From the NCBI RefSeq assembly GCF_039993895.1, contig NZ_CP121194.1, positions 930,001-994,000 of the forward strand: 64,000 nucleotides of DNA. The letters run 5' to 3'. The stretch is from Edaphobacter paludis (GTDB lineage Bacteria > Acidobacteriota > Terriglobia > Terriglobales > Acidobacteriaceae). The notes beneath the pieces were generated by a model. That model was given only the letters and a program-made list of their open reading frames with translations, did not search any database and had not been told where the DNA came from. Every line of letters starts with the position of its first letter. Within the stretch, counting starts at the first letter, position 1. The position numbers and the translations under genes are program-made. This document shows positions 45,758 through 58,883 of this stretch, in pieces.

Positions 45758-46228
45758 ATGGACGAGATACTCAACCAACTCGGTGGACTTGTGCTCGGCT
45801 CCGTGCCGACCATGATCTTTTTTATTTTGCTCGTCATCACCTATGGGCTTCTGGTGAGGCGTCCGCTGGACCGCATTCTCGCCGAGCGGCGCGCTCGTAC
45901 GACCGGAGCGGTCGAACAGGCGCGAGGGGCCATTGCCGCCGCGGAGGCAGAGACCTCTGTCTACGAGGACAAACTGCGCCAGGCCAAGGCTGAGATCTTC
46001 CACGCCCGCGACCAGAAATTGAAGCAGTGGAACGCGGAGCGCGATTCAGCTATCGAGGAAGTCCGCCGCGCCACGCAGCAACGGATCCTCGCGGCAAAGC
46101 AGGACATCGAGCAGAGCGCCACAAGCGCCCGAGCGCAGATCGAGGGCATGAGCGCTGAACTCAGCTCGCGCATTCTGAGCGCGGTGCTGCCCGCTGGCAT
46201 AAGGCAGCCGGAAGAGGTTGCCCAGTGA
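45758..46228 (+). CDS. ATP synthase F0 subunit b' (peripheral stalk)
   Basis: First gene of the ATP synthase operon. One N-terminal membrane helix (VPTMIFFILLVITYGLLV), the PLDRILAERRART junction, then a long charged helix with heptad-like spacing to the end (156 residues). It forms the peripheral stalk with the second b-type subunit encoded next, whose GTG start overlaps this stop. Two different b subunits are found in several bacterial groups. Confidence 0.9.
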   Translation: MDEILNQLGGLVLGSVPTMIFFILLVITYGLLVRRPLDRILAERRARTTGAVEQARGAIAAAEAETSVYEDKLRQAKAEIFHARDQKLKQWNAERDSAIEEVRRATQQRILAAKQDIEQSATSARAQIEGMSAELSSRILSAVLPAGIRQPEEVAQ

Positions 46229-46959
46229 AATTTCAGGCCAGACTTTCCCCAATGAAGCGACTTCTCCCCTCACTGATTGTGGCGACGCTGCTTTTCGCCC
46301 CCGCCTTTCACGCAGTCGCACAGCAGGCCACGGCCTCTGCCGACGGCGGCCGCATGAGCACGCCCGAGGCGCAGTCTCCGGAGAAGAACCAACAGGAGAA
46401 GGACGAGAACGACGAGTATCGCCACTCCCCCGCGGTACGGGCTCTGGGCGCTAAGCTGGGCATGAACGCCGAGCAGGCAGCGACAGCGTTCACAGTTGCC
46501 AATTTCATTGTGCTCGCAATTCTGGTCGGCTGGTTCCTGCTCAAGACGCTGCCCAAGACCTTCCGTGACCGCAACACCGCAATCCAGAAGCATCTGGTCG
46601 ATGCGCGCACTGCCACCGAAGAGGCCAGCGCCCGGTTGAATAGCGTTGAGAGCCGCCTGGGCAAGCTCGACGAACAGATTGCCGCTATGCGCGCCCAGGC
46701 CGAGAAGGATTCGGCACTCGATGAACAGCGCATCAAGGCCTCGGTTGAGGAAGAGAAGCAGAAAATTCTGCGCGCTGCCGAGCAGGAAATTTCCGCAGCA
46801 ACGGTCACTGCCCGCAAGCAGCTTCAGCAGTACGCTGCCGACCTGGCCATTGAGCAGGCTGCACGCAAGCTTGTGGTCACGGCAGAGACCGACCGCCTGC
46901 TGGTGCAGGGTTTTGCCCGCCGTCTGACTGGCGAAGACTCGAAGGGCGGAGAAAACTAA
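46225..46959 (+). CDS. atpF: ATP synthase F0 subunit b with N-terminal signal-like extension
   Basis: Second peripheral-stalk subunit, 244 residues against the usual 155-170. The stalk part begins with the membrane helix (about 88-107, FTVANFIVLAILVGWFLL) followed by KTLPKTFRDRNTAIQKHL and a long coiled coil. Before it lies an extra 85 residues: a basic start, a hydrophobic stretch (LLPSLIVATLLFAPAFHAVA) with an AxA-like site, and a charged Glu/Lys-rich segment. This looks like a cleavable signal peptide plus a short periplasmic arm. GTG at 46225 overlaps the upstream stop. Confidence 0.9.
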   Translation: MKFQARLSPMKRLLPSLIVATLLFAPAFHAVAQQATASADGGRMSTPEAQSPEKNQQEKDENDEYRHSPAVRALGAKLGMNAEQAATAFTVANFIVLAILVGWFLLKTLPKTFRDRNTAIQKHLVDARTATEEASARLNSVESRLGKLDEQIAAMRAQAEKDSALDEQRIKASVEEEKQKILRAAEQEISAATVTARKQLQQYAADLAIEQAARKLVVTAETDRLLVQGFARRLTGEDSKGGEN

Positions 46960-47498
46960 TGTCCGCTCTTACTCTTCGTTATGCCCATGCATTCGCCTCG
47001 GTGGCGGCATCCAACCATCTGGATTCAAATGCCGCCCAGCAACAGCTGCGCGACTTCAGCGAAACCCTCGCCGACAGTCATGAACTGCGGGAAGTCCTGA
47101 TGAATCCGTCGATCGTCAATGAACAGAAGTTGAAGATTCTTGATGCTATTGTCAGCCGCATTGGCATGATCCCGCAGGTGCGGAACTTTCTCGCCGTCAT
47201 TATGAATCACCAACGTCTTGCCGAGTTGGACGAAATCATTACGGAATACCACGAGATTGCAGATGAACAATCCGGTTTGGCGGAAGCCGAGATCACGAGC
47301 GCGCGTCCGCTGAATAACGAAGACCGCGTCGAGCTTGAGGCACAGGTGGCCAAAGTGGCCGGAGGCCGCGTTCGAGCAACGTACCGGGAAGATGCAGCCT
47401 TGCTGGGCGGGGCTGTGGTGCGCATCGGATCGACGGTCTACGACGGCTCGCTTCGGGGACAATTCCAGCAATTGAAGCGAAAACTGGTCAACGCCTGA
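46959..47498 (+). CDS. atpH: ATP synthase F1 subunit delta
   Basis: Couples F1 to the peripheral stalk. 179 residues, with LRYAHAFASVAA at the start, FLAVIMNHQRLAELDEIITEYHEI in the middle and LLGGAVVRIGSTVYDGSLRGQFQQLKRKL at the end (fragments), as in OSCP/delta. The start overlaps the atpF stop by one base (TAATG). Confidence 0.96.
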   Translation: MSALTLRYAHAFASVAASNHLDSNAAQQQLRDFSETLADSHELREVLMNPSIVNEQKLKILDAIVSRIGMIPQVRNFLAVIMNHQRLAELDEIITEYHEIADEQSGLAEAEITSARPLNNEDRVELEAQVAKVAGGRVRATYREDAALLGGAVVRIGSTVYDGSLRGQFQQLKRKLVNA

Positions 47499-47547
47499 GT
47501 TTCGTCAGCAACGACATCAAATTTTGAGATAGATACGAATCGAGTAG

Positions 47548-49113
<1,566 letters not shown>

Positions 49114-49116
49114 ATC

Positions 49117-51703
<2,587 letters not shown>

Positions 51704-51705
51704 CC

Positions 51706-52140
51706 ATGGCAGAGACAATCAGCAATACGGGGCAGTTAGCGGTCAGGCTGGTAACGCCGGACCGCGTCCTGCTGGACGCAACGGCAGATGCAGTCGAGCT
51801 GCCGTCCATGTCAGGCTATCTGGAGGCGCTTTACGGAGCGGCTCCGTTGCTTGCGGAACTCGGTGCAGGCGAGGTTCGGCTACACGGAGGCACCTCCGGT
51901 GATCAGAAGTTCTTCGTTGCGTGGGGATTTGTCGAGGTATTGCCGGAGCGTGTGACAATTCTGGCTGAGACTGCTCTTCATCCGGATGAGATCGATCGCA
52001 ATGAAGCTCAGCAGGAGCTGGCTGAAGGCGAGAAGCTCTGGCAGGAAGCCGGTGACGACGGCGAGAAGTACGACGAAGCGAATGCCGTTACCCGCAAGGC
52101 CGAGGAGAAGCTGGCGTCAGCCGAGGGCAAGAGCCTTTAG
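51706..52140 (+). CDS. atpC: ATP synthase F1 subunit epsilon
   Basis: Regulatory rotor subunit, 144 residues. N-terminal beta sandwich with LAVRLVTPDRVLLDATADAVELPSMSGYL (in parts) and the VEVLPERVTILAETA strand, then a two-helix C-terminal arm. Starts two bases after atpD; a terminator follows. Confidence 0.95.
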   Translation: MAETISNTGQLAVRLVTPDRVLLDATADAVELPSMSGYLEALYGAAPLLAELGAGEVRLHGGTSGDQKFFVAWGFVEVLPERVTILAETALHPDEIDRNEAQQELAEGEKLWQEAGDDGEKYDEANAVTRKAEEKLASAEGKSL

Positions 52141-52160
52141 CTTTCCGTCATTTCAATCGA

Positions 52161-52190
52161 AAAAGCCACCTCAAGACGAGGTGGCTTTTC
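52161..52190 (+). terminator. Rho-independent terminator of the atp operon
   Basis: 12-bp stem (52161-52172 with 52178-52189), loop AAGAC, T-rich 3' end (TTTTCTGTTTG). Confidence 0.85.
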
Positions 52191-52270
52191 TGTTTGTATT
52201 CTTTGGACGAAGGTCGCGTAAACAGCAGACCGATTAATCGAGGTTTCTCTCTTTCCTGAAAAATGCAATT

Positions 52271-53869
52271 TCAGGATGTTTTTTTCTTCGCTTTGGTGGG
52301 CGGCTCCGGGGCTTCCGGCGTGGCTTCCGCCTGCTGCCGCAGCGCGTGGATGACCACCCGCAGCATCTCCTCTTCGGGAGCCGGTTTGCCCGTCCAGATC
52401 TCGAACTGCCGCGCGCCTTGCTGCACAAACATCTCCACGCCAGTAATGATGGGAATACTCTGTTGCCGAGCCATTCGCAGCAGTGGCGTTTCGACCGGAT
52501 TGTAGACAAGATCGAAGACCAGCTTGGTATTCAGATCTTTCGCTTCCAACATCTGCGCACCCTTCTGTCCGGCCATTCCAAGCGGGGTCGCATTGATAAT
52601 CACGTCGAAAGAGGTCTTGGGCAATGCGTCTTTCTTGATGGTTTTGGAGCCGGACTGACGTGCCAGTTTCTGTGCCGTCTCCGGAGTGCGATTGAGGATA
52701 AACACGTCGGCACCCTTGTCCCGAACGCCGAAGACAGCAGCGCGGGCAGCGCCGCCCGCTCCCACAACCAGCACTTTGGCACCTCGGAGAGACAGCCGTT
52801 TTTCAAGCGGCCCGGTAATGCCGGCAACATCTGTGTTGAAGCCGTAAAGCTTGCCATCCGGCGCTCGTAGAACGGTATTGCAGGCGCCGATTTTCGTGGA
52901 AAGCGGATCGGTCTTCGCCAGGTGGGCCATGATCTCCTCCTTCAGCGGCATGGTCACGCTGATGCCCTGAATGGGGATCTCCTGCACAAGTTTGAGCAGG
53001 TCCGTAAGTTTTTGCGTTTGCAGAGCGAGATAGACGGCATTTACCGTTTCGCGGCGAAAAGCCGCATTCATCATGGCGGGAGAGAGCGAGCTGCCAATCG
53101 GATTGCCGGCCACTCCGTAGACCTTGGTGGCTGCATCTACCTGCTCGATGCGGTAGGTGTCGATGAGGGTGCGCGCGGCGATCTGGCCGGGACCAGTCTC
53201 TTCGCCAATCGTCGCGGCGGCAAAGGTAAAGGCGCTGCCAGCCCGGACACCAAGCACGCGGGAGATGATTCCAGCATCTCCCATGCAGATGCCGATGATG
53301 TTCGAGTGATCCTCCATGCGCTCGATGAAGCGCATGAGGGTCACATTGTCGTTGAGGGTCTTGGCAGTAGGAACGATCTTGTAGAAATCGGGATGGAACG
53401 GCTCAATGCGGTGATAGATGCCTTCAAGATCCTTGGTAGCGGAAAAATCGTGATGGCTGACAATGATTGCAATGCCTGTGTCGCGCAACTTCTGAAATTC
53501 GCCCTTCTTGAGGGCTTCTGCCGATTCTAGTTCGAGATCGACGATATGGAAGCCGCTTTCGGCTGCCTTCATGAGGATTTCGAGTTCGGCGGCGAGTGCG
53601 CCAGGGAACTTCCCTCCATTGGCTGCGCGTCGACAGGTTGCGATGCCAGTAGCGGCGGTATTTTCAGTGAAGAAATGCTTGAATTTAGGGAGAGCAGCAA
53701 GTGGCTTTTCGAGATAGTCGAGACGAAACTCGATAAAAGGGGTCTCTTTTACGACAGCGCTGGCTTTTTCAAGCATTTCGGCGGGCGTGGAGCCGGTTAT
53801 AGCTACGCAGACTTTGCCGATACGGGAGCGGAGAAATTGGGGGGGTACGGTGGGCACATTCACTCTCAT
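52271..53869 (-). CDS. aroDE: Bifunctional 3-dehydroquinate dehydratase (type I)/shikimate dehydrogenase
   Basis: Catalyses steps 3 and 4 of the shikimate pathway in one chain. N-terminal domain (about 15-245) is a type I dehydroquinase: EFRLDY, catalytic His140 in SHHDF and Schiff-base Lys164 in FYKIVPTAK. C-terminal domain (about 250-515) is shikimate dehydrogenase: GNPIGSSLSPAMMN, SVTMPLKEE with the catalytic Lys, NTDVAG and the NADP loop GAGGAARA. Such fusions occur in plants, chlamydiae and planctomycetes. The last 20 residues are a Pro/Lys-rich tail. A single gene, convergent with the atp operon and divergent from pgeF. Confidence 0.93.
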   Translation of the reverse strand: MRVNVPTVPPQFLRSRIGKVCVAITGSTPAEMLEKASAVVKETPFIEFRLDYLEKPLAALPKFKHFFTENTAATGIATCRRAANGGKFPGALAAELEILMKAAESGFHIVDLELESAEALKKGEFQKLRDTGIAIIVSHHDFSATKDLEGIYHRIEPFHPDFYKIVPTAKTLNDNVTLMRFIERMEDHSNIIGICMGDAGIISRVLGVRAGSAFTFAAATIGEETGPGQIAARTLIDTYRIEQVDAATKVYGVAGNPIGSSLSPAMMNAAFRRETVNAVYLALQTQKLTDLLKLVQEIPIQGISVTMPLKEEIMAHLAKTDPLSTKIGACNTVLRAPDGKLYGFNTDVAGITGPLEKRLSLRGAKVLVVGAGGAARAAVFGVRDKGADVFILNRTPETAQKLARQSGSKTIKKDALPKTSFDVIINATPLGMAGQKGAQMLEAKDLNTKLVFDLVYNPVETPLLRMARQQSIPIITGVEMFVQQGARQFEIWTGKPAPEEEMLRVVIHALRQQAEATPEAPEPPTKAKKKTS

Positions 53870-53992
53870 GTCTACAATCGCGGTATATTACAGTGCGATG
53901 GGTCAGGATGCAACTTTTGTTGAAAGAAAAGGGAGTTATCCGCGGTATGTTGCTGGTGCTTTGGACGCTGCGGGCAAAAGAAAGGTTATCAC

Positions 53993-54841
53993 ATGGCTGT
54001 TGGGAATAAAGAGGTAAGGATTGTGCAGGTTCAAGGGTGGAATTCCTATGAGTGGCTGCGGCATGGTTTTAGCAGGCGGGAGGGTGGCGTTTCCACGGTT
54101 TATGGCGGAAGCTCACTGAATCTTGGGTGGACGAAGGAAGATGATCCGACATTTATTGCAGAGAATAGACATCGTTTTTATGGTGCTTCTCAGGGCGATT
54201 CGAGGGGGAGAGATCAGTTTGAAGTGGTGACTTTGAAGCAGGTTCATTCAGTGGTGGTCCGGCCAATCCGTAAAGAGGATGGAGTATGGGAAGGGAAGTT
54301 GCAGACGACCGACGGAAGAGCCGTAATGGAGGGCGATGGGGCGGTGACCGACCTGCCGGGGGTGATGCTGGGGGTGCAGACGGCGGATTGCGTTCCGGTG
54401 CTGGTGGCGGATCTAAGCAAGCGAGTGGTAGGCGCGTTCCATGCGGGGTGGAGGGGTACCGTGGCACGGATCGTAGAGCGGGGAATTGAGACCATGCGGC
54501 TGGAATACGGATCGCGCCCAGAGGACCTGGTGGCAGCGGTGGGACCGTCGATTGGATCTTGCTGCTACGCGGTAGGGGAGGAGGTACGGTCTGGGTTTGA
54601 GTCTGGGTTTAGTTATGCTCGGGAGTTATTCATGGTGATGGGTGAGGGGCAGATGCATCTCGACCTCTGGGAGGCAAACCGGCGCCAGTTAATGGATGCC
54701 GGGGTGTCAGCAGAACGGATTACGGTGGTTGGGGAGTGTACGGCGTGCGCAGTTTCCGATGGGGGGAGGAAGTACTTCTCGCATCGAGCGGAGCATGGAT
54801 TTACCGGACGAATGATGAGCGTAATTGGAGTAGTTGGGTAA
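53993..54841 (+). CDS. pgeF: Peptidoglycan editing factor PgeF (multicopper-oxidase-like laccase domain)
   Basis: Family DUF152/YfiH, which in E. coli prevents misincorporation of L-serine in place of L-alanine in peptidoglycan; purine-nucleoside phosphorylase activity is also reported for relatives. Conserved residues: LKQVHS (His), GVQTADCVPVL (Cys) and GAFHAGWRGT (His), plus AVGPSIGSCCYAVGEEV. AAAGG lies eight bases before ATG 53993. 282 residues, normal. Unrelated neighbours. Confidence 0.9.
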   Translation: MAVGNKEVRIVQVQGWNSYEWLRHGFSRREGGVSTVYGGSSLNLGWTKEDDPTFIAENRHRFYGASQGDSRGRDQFEVVTLKQVHSVVVRPIRKEDGVWEGKLQTTDGRAVMEGDGAVTDLPGVMLGVQTADCVPVLVADLSKRVVGAFHAGWRGTVARIVERGIETMRLEYGSRPEDLVAAVGPSIGSCCYAVGEEVRSGFESGFSYARELFMVMGEGQMHLDLWEANRRQLMDAGVSAERITVVGECTACAVSDGGRKYFSHRAEHGFTGRMMSVIGVVG

Positions 54842-54986
54842 CGGAGGCGTGGGCGAGCAGGTGGGAATGAAATGACAAGCTGCTGACAAAGGGATGACAT
54901 TTGCGGGTTGGATGTGAGCTTACTCTCGGTGTGTGACGCTGGGGTTACCGGATTTCGGCACCCGATTGGCGCACGAGGAGAACTCC

Positions 54987-56013
54987 ATGACCAGCCTTCA
55001 TAAGTCACAGTAGGCCTACGCGTCAGCCATATTGGGCTTGGCGCTCGCCATCGCGTGCTTCGGACAGAATGCGACTGCACAGACCACACAGCACTATAAA
55101 CAGACGAACCTGGTGTCGAACCAGGCGTCGCTGGCGCCGACGATGGATGGCGCCCTGGTCAATTCGTGGGGCTTGGCCCGCAGCTCGACGAGTCCGTGGT
55201 GGGTGGCCGACAACGGAACCGGATTGTCGACGCTTTATAACGGTACCGGGGTGAAGCAGGGGCTTGTCGTAACCATCCCTACCGGTGACAATACGCAGTC
55301 GCCGACGGGCACACCCATGGGCGTCGTTTTTAACGGGGACAGCACGGCCTTTCTTCTGGCTCCGGGAAAGGCGGCTGCCTTCCTGTTCGTTACCGAAGAT
55401 GGGATGATCTCCGGATGGAATCCAGGGGTGAACCTGAGCCAGGCTGTGATCGAGGTGAACCACAAGAGTGCATCGGTCTATAAGGGCGTGACGATTGCAA
55501 CGGCGCAGACCGAGAGCGGGCCACAGGCTTACCTGTATGCGGCGGATTTTCGCCAGGGCCGGGTCGAGGTGTTCGATTCAACGTTTAAAGCGGGTGCAAC
55601 TGCAGAGTGACAGGGACGACGAGAACTGGGGCAGCTTCGACCATCAGAAGGGAGAGGGGGAGGATGCAGGCAGTTTCGACGATCCGCGTCTTCCCAAGGG
55701 ATAGGTGCCATTCAATGTGCAAAACATCGGCGGCAATATCATCTACGTGACGTTTGCGAAGCAGGACAGCGCCAGTTCGGAAAGCGGGGCAATTCTGGCG
55801 TTCGATCAGGTGACCGGCAAGTACAAAGGGATGCTGACAGGGACGGACAACAATCCGATCAACATCGATGGCCTATGGGCAATTGGCTTTGGCAACGATG
55901 CGAGCGCGGGGACGGCTACAACGCTTTACTTCATAGCCGGGCCGGACAATGAGGCCAATGGGCTGTTGGGGACACTGACTGCCGTGGAGAATGTACAGGG
56001 CAACCACCAGTAA
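54987..56013 (+). pseudogene. Decayed TIGR03118-family protein gene
   Basis: ATG 54987 is preceded by a perfect GAGGAG, but codon 9 is TAG (55011-55013). The body reads as a secreted TIGR03118-type propeller: NLVSNQASLAPTMDGALVNSWGLA, SPWWVADNGTGLSTLYN and RVEVFDSTF (in parts). After that, the frame ends at a TGA (55608-55610), moves by one base across a short, unrelated-looking insert, meets a second TAG at 55702-55704 where GY is expected before VPFNVQNIGG, and continues to 56013. At least two nonsense codons and one frameshift make it a pseudogene. TTG 55032 could still give a truncated exported protein. Confidence 0.85.
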
Positions 56014-56026
56014 AGGATCTACCGAT

Positions 56027-56059
56027 GATGCCCGGCGCTCTTTGCGAGTGCCGGGCATC
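56027..56059 (+). terminator. Hairpin after the TIGR03118 pseudogene
   Basis: 14-bp stem (56027-56040 with 56046-56059, one G-U), loop TTTGC, then TGTCTTT. The terminator has survived although the gene is broken. The 230 bp from here to dxs holds nothing else clear; TATACT at 56186-56191 is a possible -10 without a convincing -35. Confidence 0.75.
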
Positions 56060-56292
56060 TGTCTTTAGAGCGCAGGAGGACATTTTGTTTGGAATGAGAT
56101 GAGCTGACGGCGCTAGGAGCAGGCAGGTGAGCTGAGGGTTTTCGGCCGGCGGACGGTGACGGTGTAATCAGGGGCCCGGGGTTGGTATACTTAAGGGCTG
56201 CCGCAGTTCCTGCGAACTTCGATTGCGGTTAGGTGTCTATGTAGTGTGGCAGGGCGTCGCGCTCGGTGCGTGGCCTTGCAGAAACGGTTGGG

Positions 56293-58191
56293 ATGAGCAA
56301 CATTCTTGAGACAATCGAATCCCCGGCGGATGTAAAAAAGCTGACCATCCCGCAACTGACGGAGTTGGCTGAGGAGATTCGGGAGCGCCTAATCGTCGGT
56401 GTCTCCAAGACGGGCGGCCATATCGGGCCGAACCTCGGCGTGGTCGAGCTGACGCTGGCAATGCACTATGTCTTCGATACCCCGAAAGATAGCTTTGTCT
56501 TCGATGTGAGCCATCAGGCCTACGTTCACAAGCTGCTGACGGGGCGAGAGAAGCTGTTTCACACCATCCGGCAGCCGGGTGGCCTCAACGGCTTTATGCT
56601 CCGTACGGAGAGCGAGCACGACAGCTATGGCGCGGGCCATGCCGGAACGGCTTTAAGCGCGGCGCTGGGGATGGCCGTGGCGCGCGACATGTCCGGCGGA
56701 AGCGAGCATGTAATTGCGCTGGCCGGGGACGCGGCGTTTACCAACGGGATCTCGTTTGAGGCGTTGAACAATATTGCCGCCCAGACTCGACGAATGATTA
56801 TTGTGCTGAACGATAATGCCTGGTCGATCGACAAGAATGTGGGGGCCATCGCCGAATACTTCCACAAGATTGTGACTAACCCGACGGTATCGAGCCTGCA
56901 CAATCGGGCAGCGGATTTGCTTGAAAAGTATGGCGGCAAGACGGCGCGGCACGTTGTTCGCAAGGCCGAGGAAGCCGCGAAGGGATTGATTGGACCGGGT
57001 ATGTTGTTCGAAGAGTTCGGGCTGAGTTACTTCGGACCGCTCGACGGGCACAATCTGCCGCTTTTGATTGAAACCTTCAAATTTCTGAAGACGCAGAACC
57101 GGCCGGTAGTGCTGCATGCAATAACGCAGAAGGGTAGAGGATTTCAGCCAGCGCTGGAGAAACAGAAGAAGTTTCATGGATTGGGACCGTACGACGCCGA
57201 GACAGGTGAGACCAAGTCGGCGGGGCAGAAGACTTATTCTGAGATATTTGCCGAGTCGTTGACGAAGCTGGCGGATGGCAACGAAAAGGTAGTCGCGATT
57301 ACGGCGGCGATGCCCAACGGTACGGCGCTCGATCTTTTCCGACCGCATCATCCGAAGCGGTACTTCGATGTGGGCATCGCAGAAGAGCACGCTGTGATCT
57401 TTGCCGCCGGAATGGCGACGAAGGGGTACAAGCCTTTTTGCGCGATCTACTCGACGTTTTTGCAGCGGGCTTTTGACCCGATTGTGCATGATGTCTGCCT
57501 GCAGAATTTACCGGTGGTCTTCTGCATGGATCGTGGCGGCCTGAGCGGAGACGATGGGCCGACGCACCATGGGCTATTCGATATCAGCTACCTGCGCAGT
57601 GTGCCGAACCTCATCCACATGGTTCCCAAGGACGAGGACGAGCTGGCGGACATGATGTACACGGCGATGCTGCACGATGGGCCGTCGGCGATTCGCTACC
57701 CGCGAGGGACGGGCCCGGGCGTAGCTGTCAAAGCGCAGCCGGTGGCGCTCGAGATTGGTAAGGCCGAGGTAATTCGAGATTCGGGTCATGCGGATGTAGC
57801 GATCTTGGGCCTGGGCGCGATGCTGCCGGAGGCGATGCGACTGGCTGAGATGCTGGAGCGTGAAGGCTTTGCTGCTGCGGTGATCAATCCGCGATTTGCC
57901 AAGCCAGTTGACCGAGAGTGCGTTGCTGAGTTTGGCGGACGCTGCGGCCTGTTAATTACGCTTGAGGACCATGTGCTGGCTGGTGGCTTCGGGTCTGCCG
58001 TGCTTGAGACACTGAATGGGCTTGAGGTTCAGATTCCGGTGGTGCGGGTGGGATGGCCGGATGAGTTTATCGAGCACGGCAGGGTTGAGGCTTTGCGGGC
58101 GAAGTATGGGCTGACTGCGGAGGCGGCGTTGGAGAAGGCAAGGCCGTATCTGAGCAGGATGATGGAGCAGATTCTGGCGAAGCACTCGTAG
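56293..58191 (+). CDS. dxs: 1-deoxy-D-xylulose-5-phosphate synthase
   Basis: ThDP enzyme that starts the methylerythritol-phosphate isoprenoid pathway. GGHIGPNLGVVELT, SHQAYVHKLLTGR, the ThDP-binding ALAGDAAFTNG...LNDNAWSI region (with Ala replacing the second Gly of GDG), GIAEEHAV with the catalytic Glu, and DRGGLSGDDGPTHHGLFD are present. 632 residues from ATG 56293; GTG 56266 is an alternative and neither has a strong ribosome-binding site. Variants with GDAAF are common outside proteobacteria. Confidence 0.95.
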   Translation: MSNILETIESPADVKKLTIPQLTELAEEIRERLIVGVSKTGGHIGPNLGVVELTLAMHYVFDTPKDSFVFDVSHQAYVHKLLTGREKLFHTIRQPGGLNGFMLRTESEHDSYGAGHAGTALSAALGMAVARDMSGGSEHVIALAGDAAFTNGISFEALNNIAAQTRRMIIVLNDNAWSIDKNVGAIAEYFHKIVTNPTVSSLHNRAADLLEKYGGKTARHVVRKAEEAAKGLIGPGMLFEEFGLSYFGPLDGHNLPLLIETFKFLKTQNRPVVLHAITQKGRGFQPALEKQKKFHGLGPYDAETGETKSAGQKTYSEIFAESLTKLADGNEKVVAITAAMPNGTALDLFRPHHPKRYFDVGIAEEHAVIFAAGMATKGYKPFCAIYSTFLQRAFDPIVHDVCLQNLPVVFCMDRGGLSGDDGPTHHGLFDISYLRSVPNLIHMVPKDEDELADMMYTAMLHDGPSAIRYPRGTGPGVAVKAQPVALEIGKAEVIRDSGHADVAILGLGAMLPEAMRLAEMLEREGFAAAVINPRFAKPVDRECVAEFGGRCGLLITLEDHVLAGGFGSAVLETLNGLEVQIPVVRVGWPDEFIEHGRVEALRAKYGLTAEAALEKARPYLSRMMEQILAKHS

Positions 58192-58195
58192 TTTT

Positions 58196-58246
58196 TTGCA
58201 TAAGGAGCAAAGGGCCGCATATAGCGACCCTTTGCTCTTTATGCAA
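58196..58246. terminator. Hairpin between dxs and the convergent SRPBCC gene
   Basis: Inner stem GAGCAAAGGG 58205-58214 with 58228-58237 and outer stem TTGCATAA 58196-58203 with TTATGCAA 58239-58246. It serves the converging genes from both sides and overlaps the last codons of the minus-strand gene. Confidence 0.75.
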
Positions 58247-58787
58247 GAGAGTTGACTGCGAGCAGTTCGCGAGTGCGGCGATGCCTGTAGCCGAAGGTTC
58301 GGTGGAGTTGCCGGGCGATAAGTGCATTGGCGAGATTGCCTAATTTGCCGAGGGGGAGCCGGTATTGAACTTCGTCCTGCACCAGCGTGCCTGGGATGGG
58401 GTTGCCGGATTCGTCGCTGCGAGTTTCCGGGGTGAGGGTGTGGGTGTGATGCCAGTGCGCGAAAGGGCCGCGGAGTTGGGTGTCAGAAAAGTGATGATTC
58501 CATAAGAAGGAATCGATCTCAGCCACCCATCGAAGGCGGATAAATGAAAAGGGTATAGGCCGGAAACTTAAGGTGAGGCGGGTGCCCGCGCCGGCCGCAA
58601 GGACAGAGAAGACATTGTTGAGTGAGGAAGGTTTGAGCAGAGGGGGTGGAGAGACGATCGAGGCCTCTTCGATGCGAGCCTGCTGCCACGTCGGCATGAG
58701 GCGAGGAAGATTAGCGGGATTGGCAAAAAAGACGAAGACGAGTTCCGTGGGGACAGGGAGCCATTGTTGGGAGTGGAAGGTATGCAT
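58239..58787 (-). CDS. SRPBCC-fold protein
   Basis: START/SRPBCC-like protein of the type often annotated as a ligand-binding or cyclase/dehydrase protein: starts MHTFHSQQWLPVPTELVFVFFANPANLPRLMP (fragment) and includes WVAEIDSFLWNHHFSDTQLRGPFAHWHHTHTL and a basic C-terminus. ATG 58787 is chosen because the family begins with a hydrophobic beta strand just there. No membrane segment. The ligand is unknown. Confidence 0.75.
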   Translation of the reverse strand: MHTFHSQQWLPVPTELVFVFFANPANLPRLMPTWQQARIEEASIVSPPPLLKPSSLNNVFSVLAAGAGTRLTLSFRPIPFSFIRLRWVAEIDSFLWNHHFSDTQLRGPFAHWHHTHTLTPETRSDESGNPIPGTLVQDEVQYRLPLGKLGNLANALIARQLHRTFGYRHRRTRELLAVNSLA

Positions 58788-58883
58788 TTGCCGCCATGAG
58801 TTGTCGCTAATGTAGTGGATGCAAAAAACGAGGTGCCCGGTGAGGCACCTCAAGAGTTGCAGTTGGGCGAACCTGGCTTGTGA

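Noticed and set aside
53898..54017. 39-codon frame between aroDE and pgeF
   Set aside because: Has an ATG but no clear ribosome-binding site, no domain, and overlaps the pgeF start; more likely pgeF leader.
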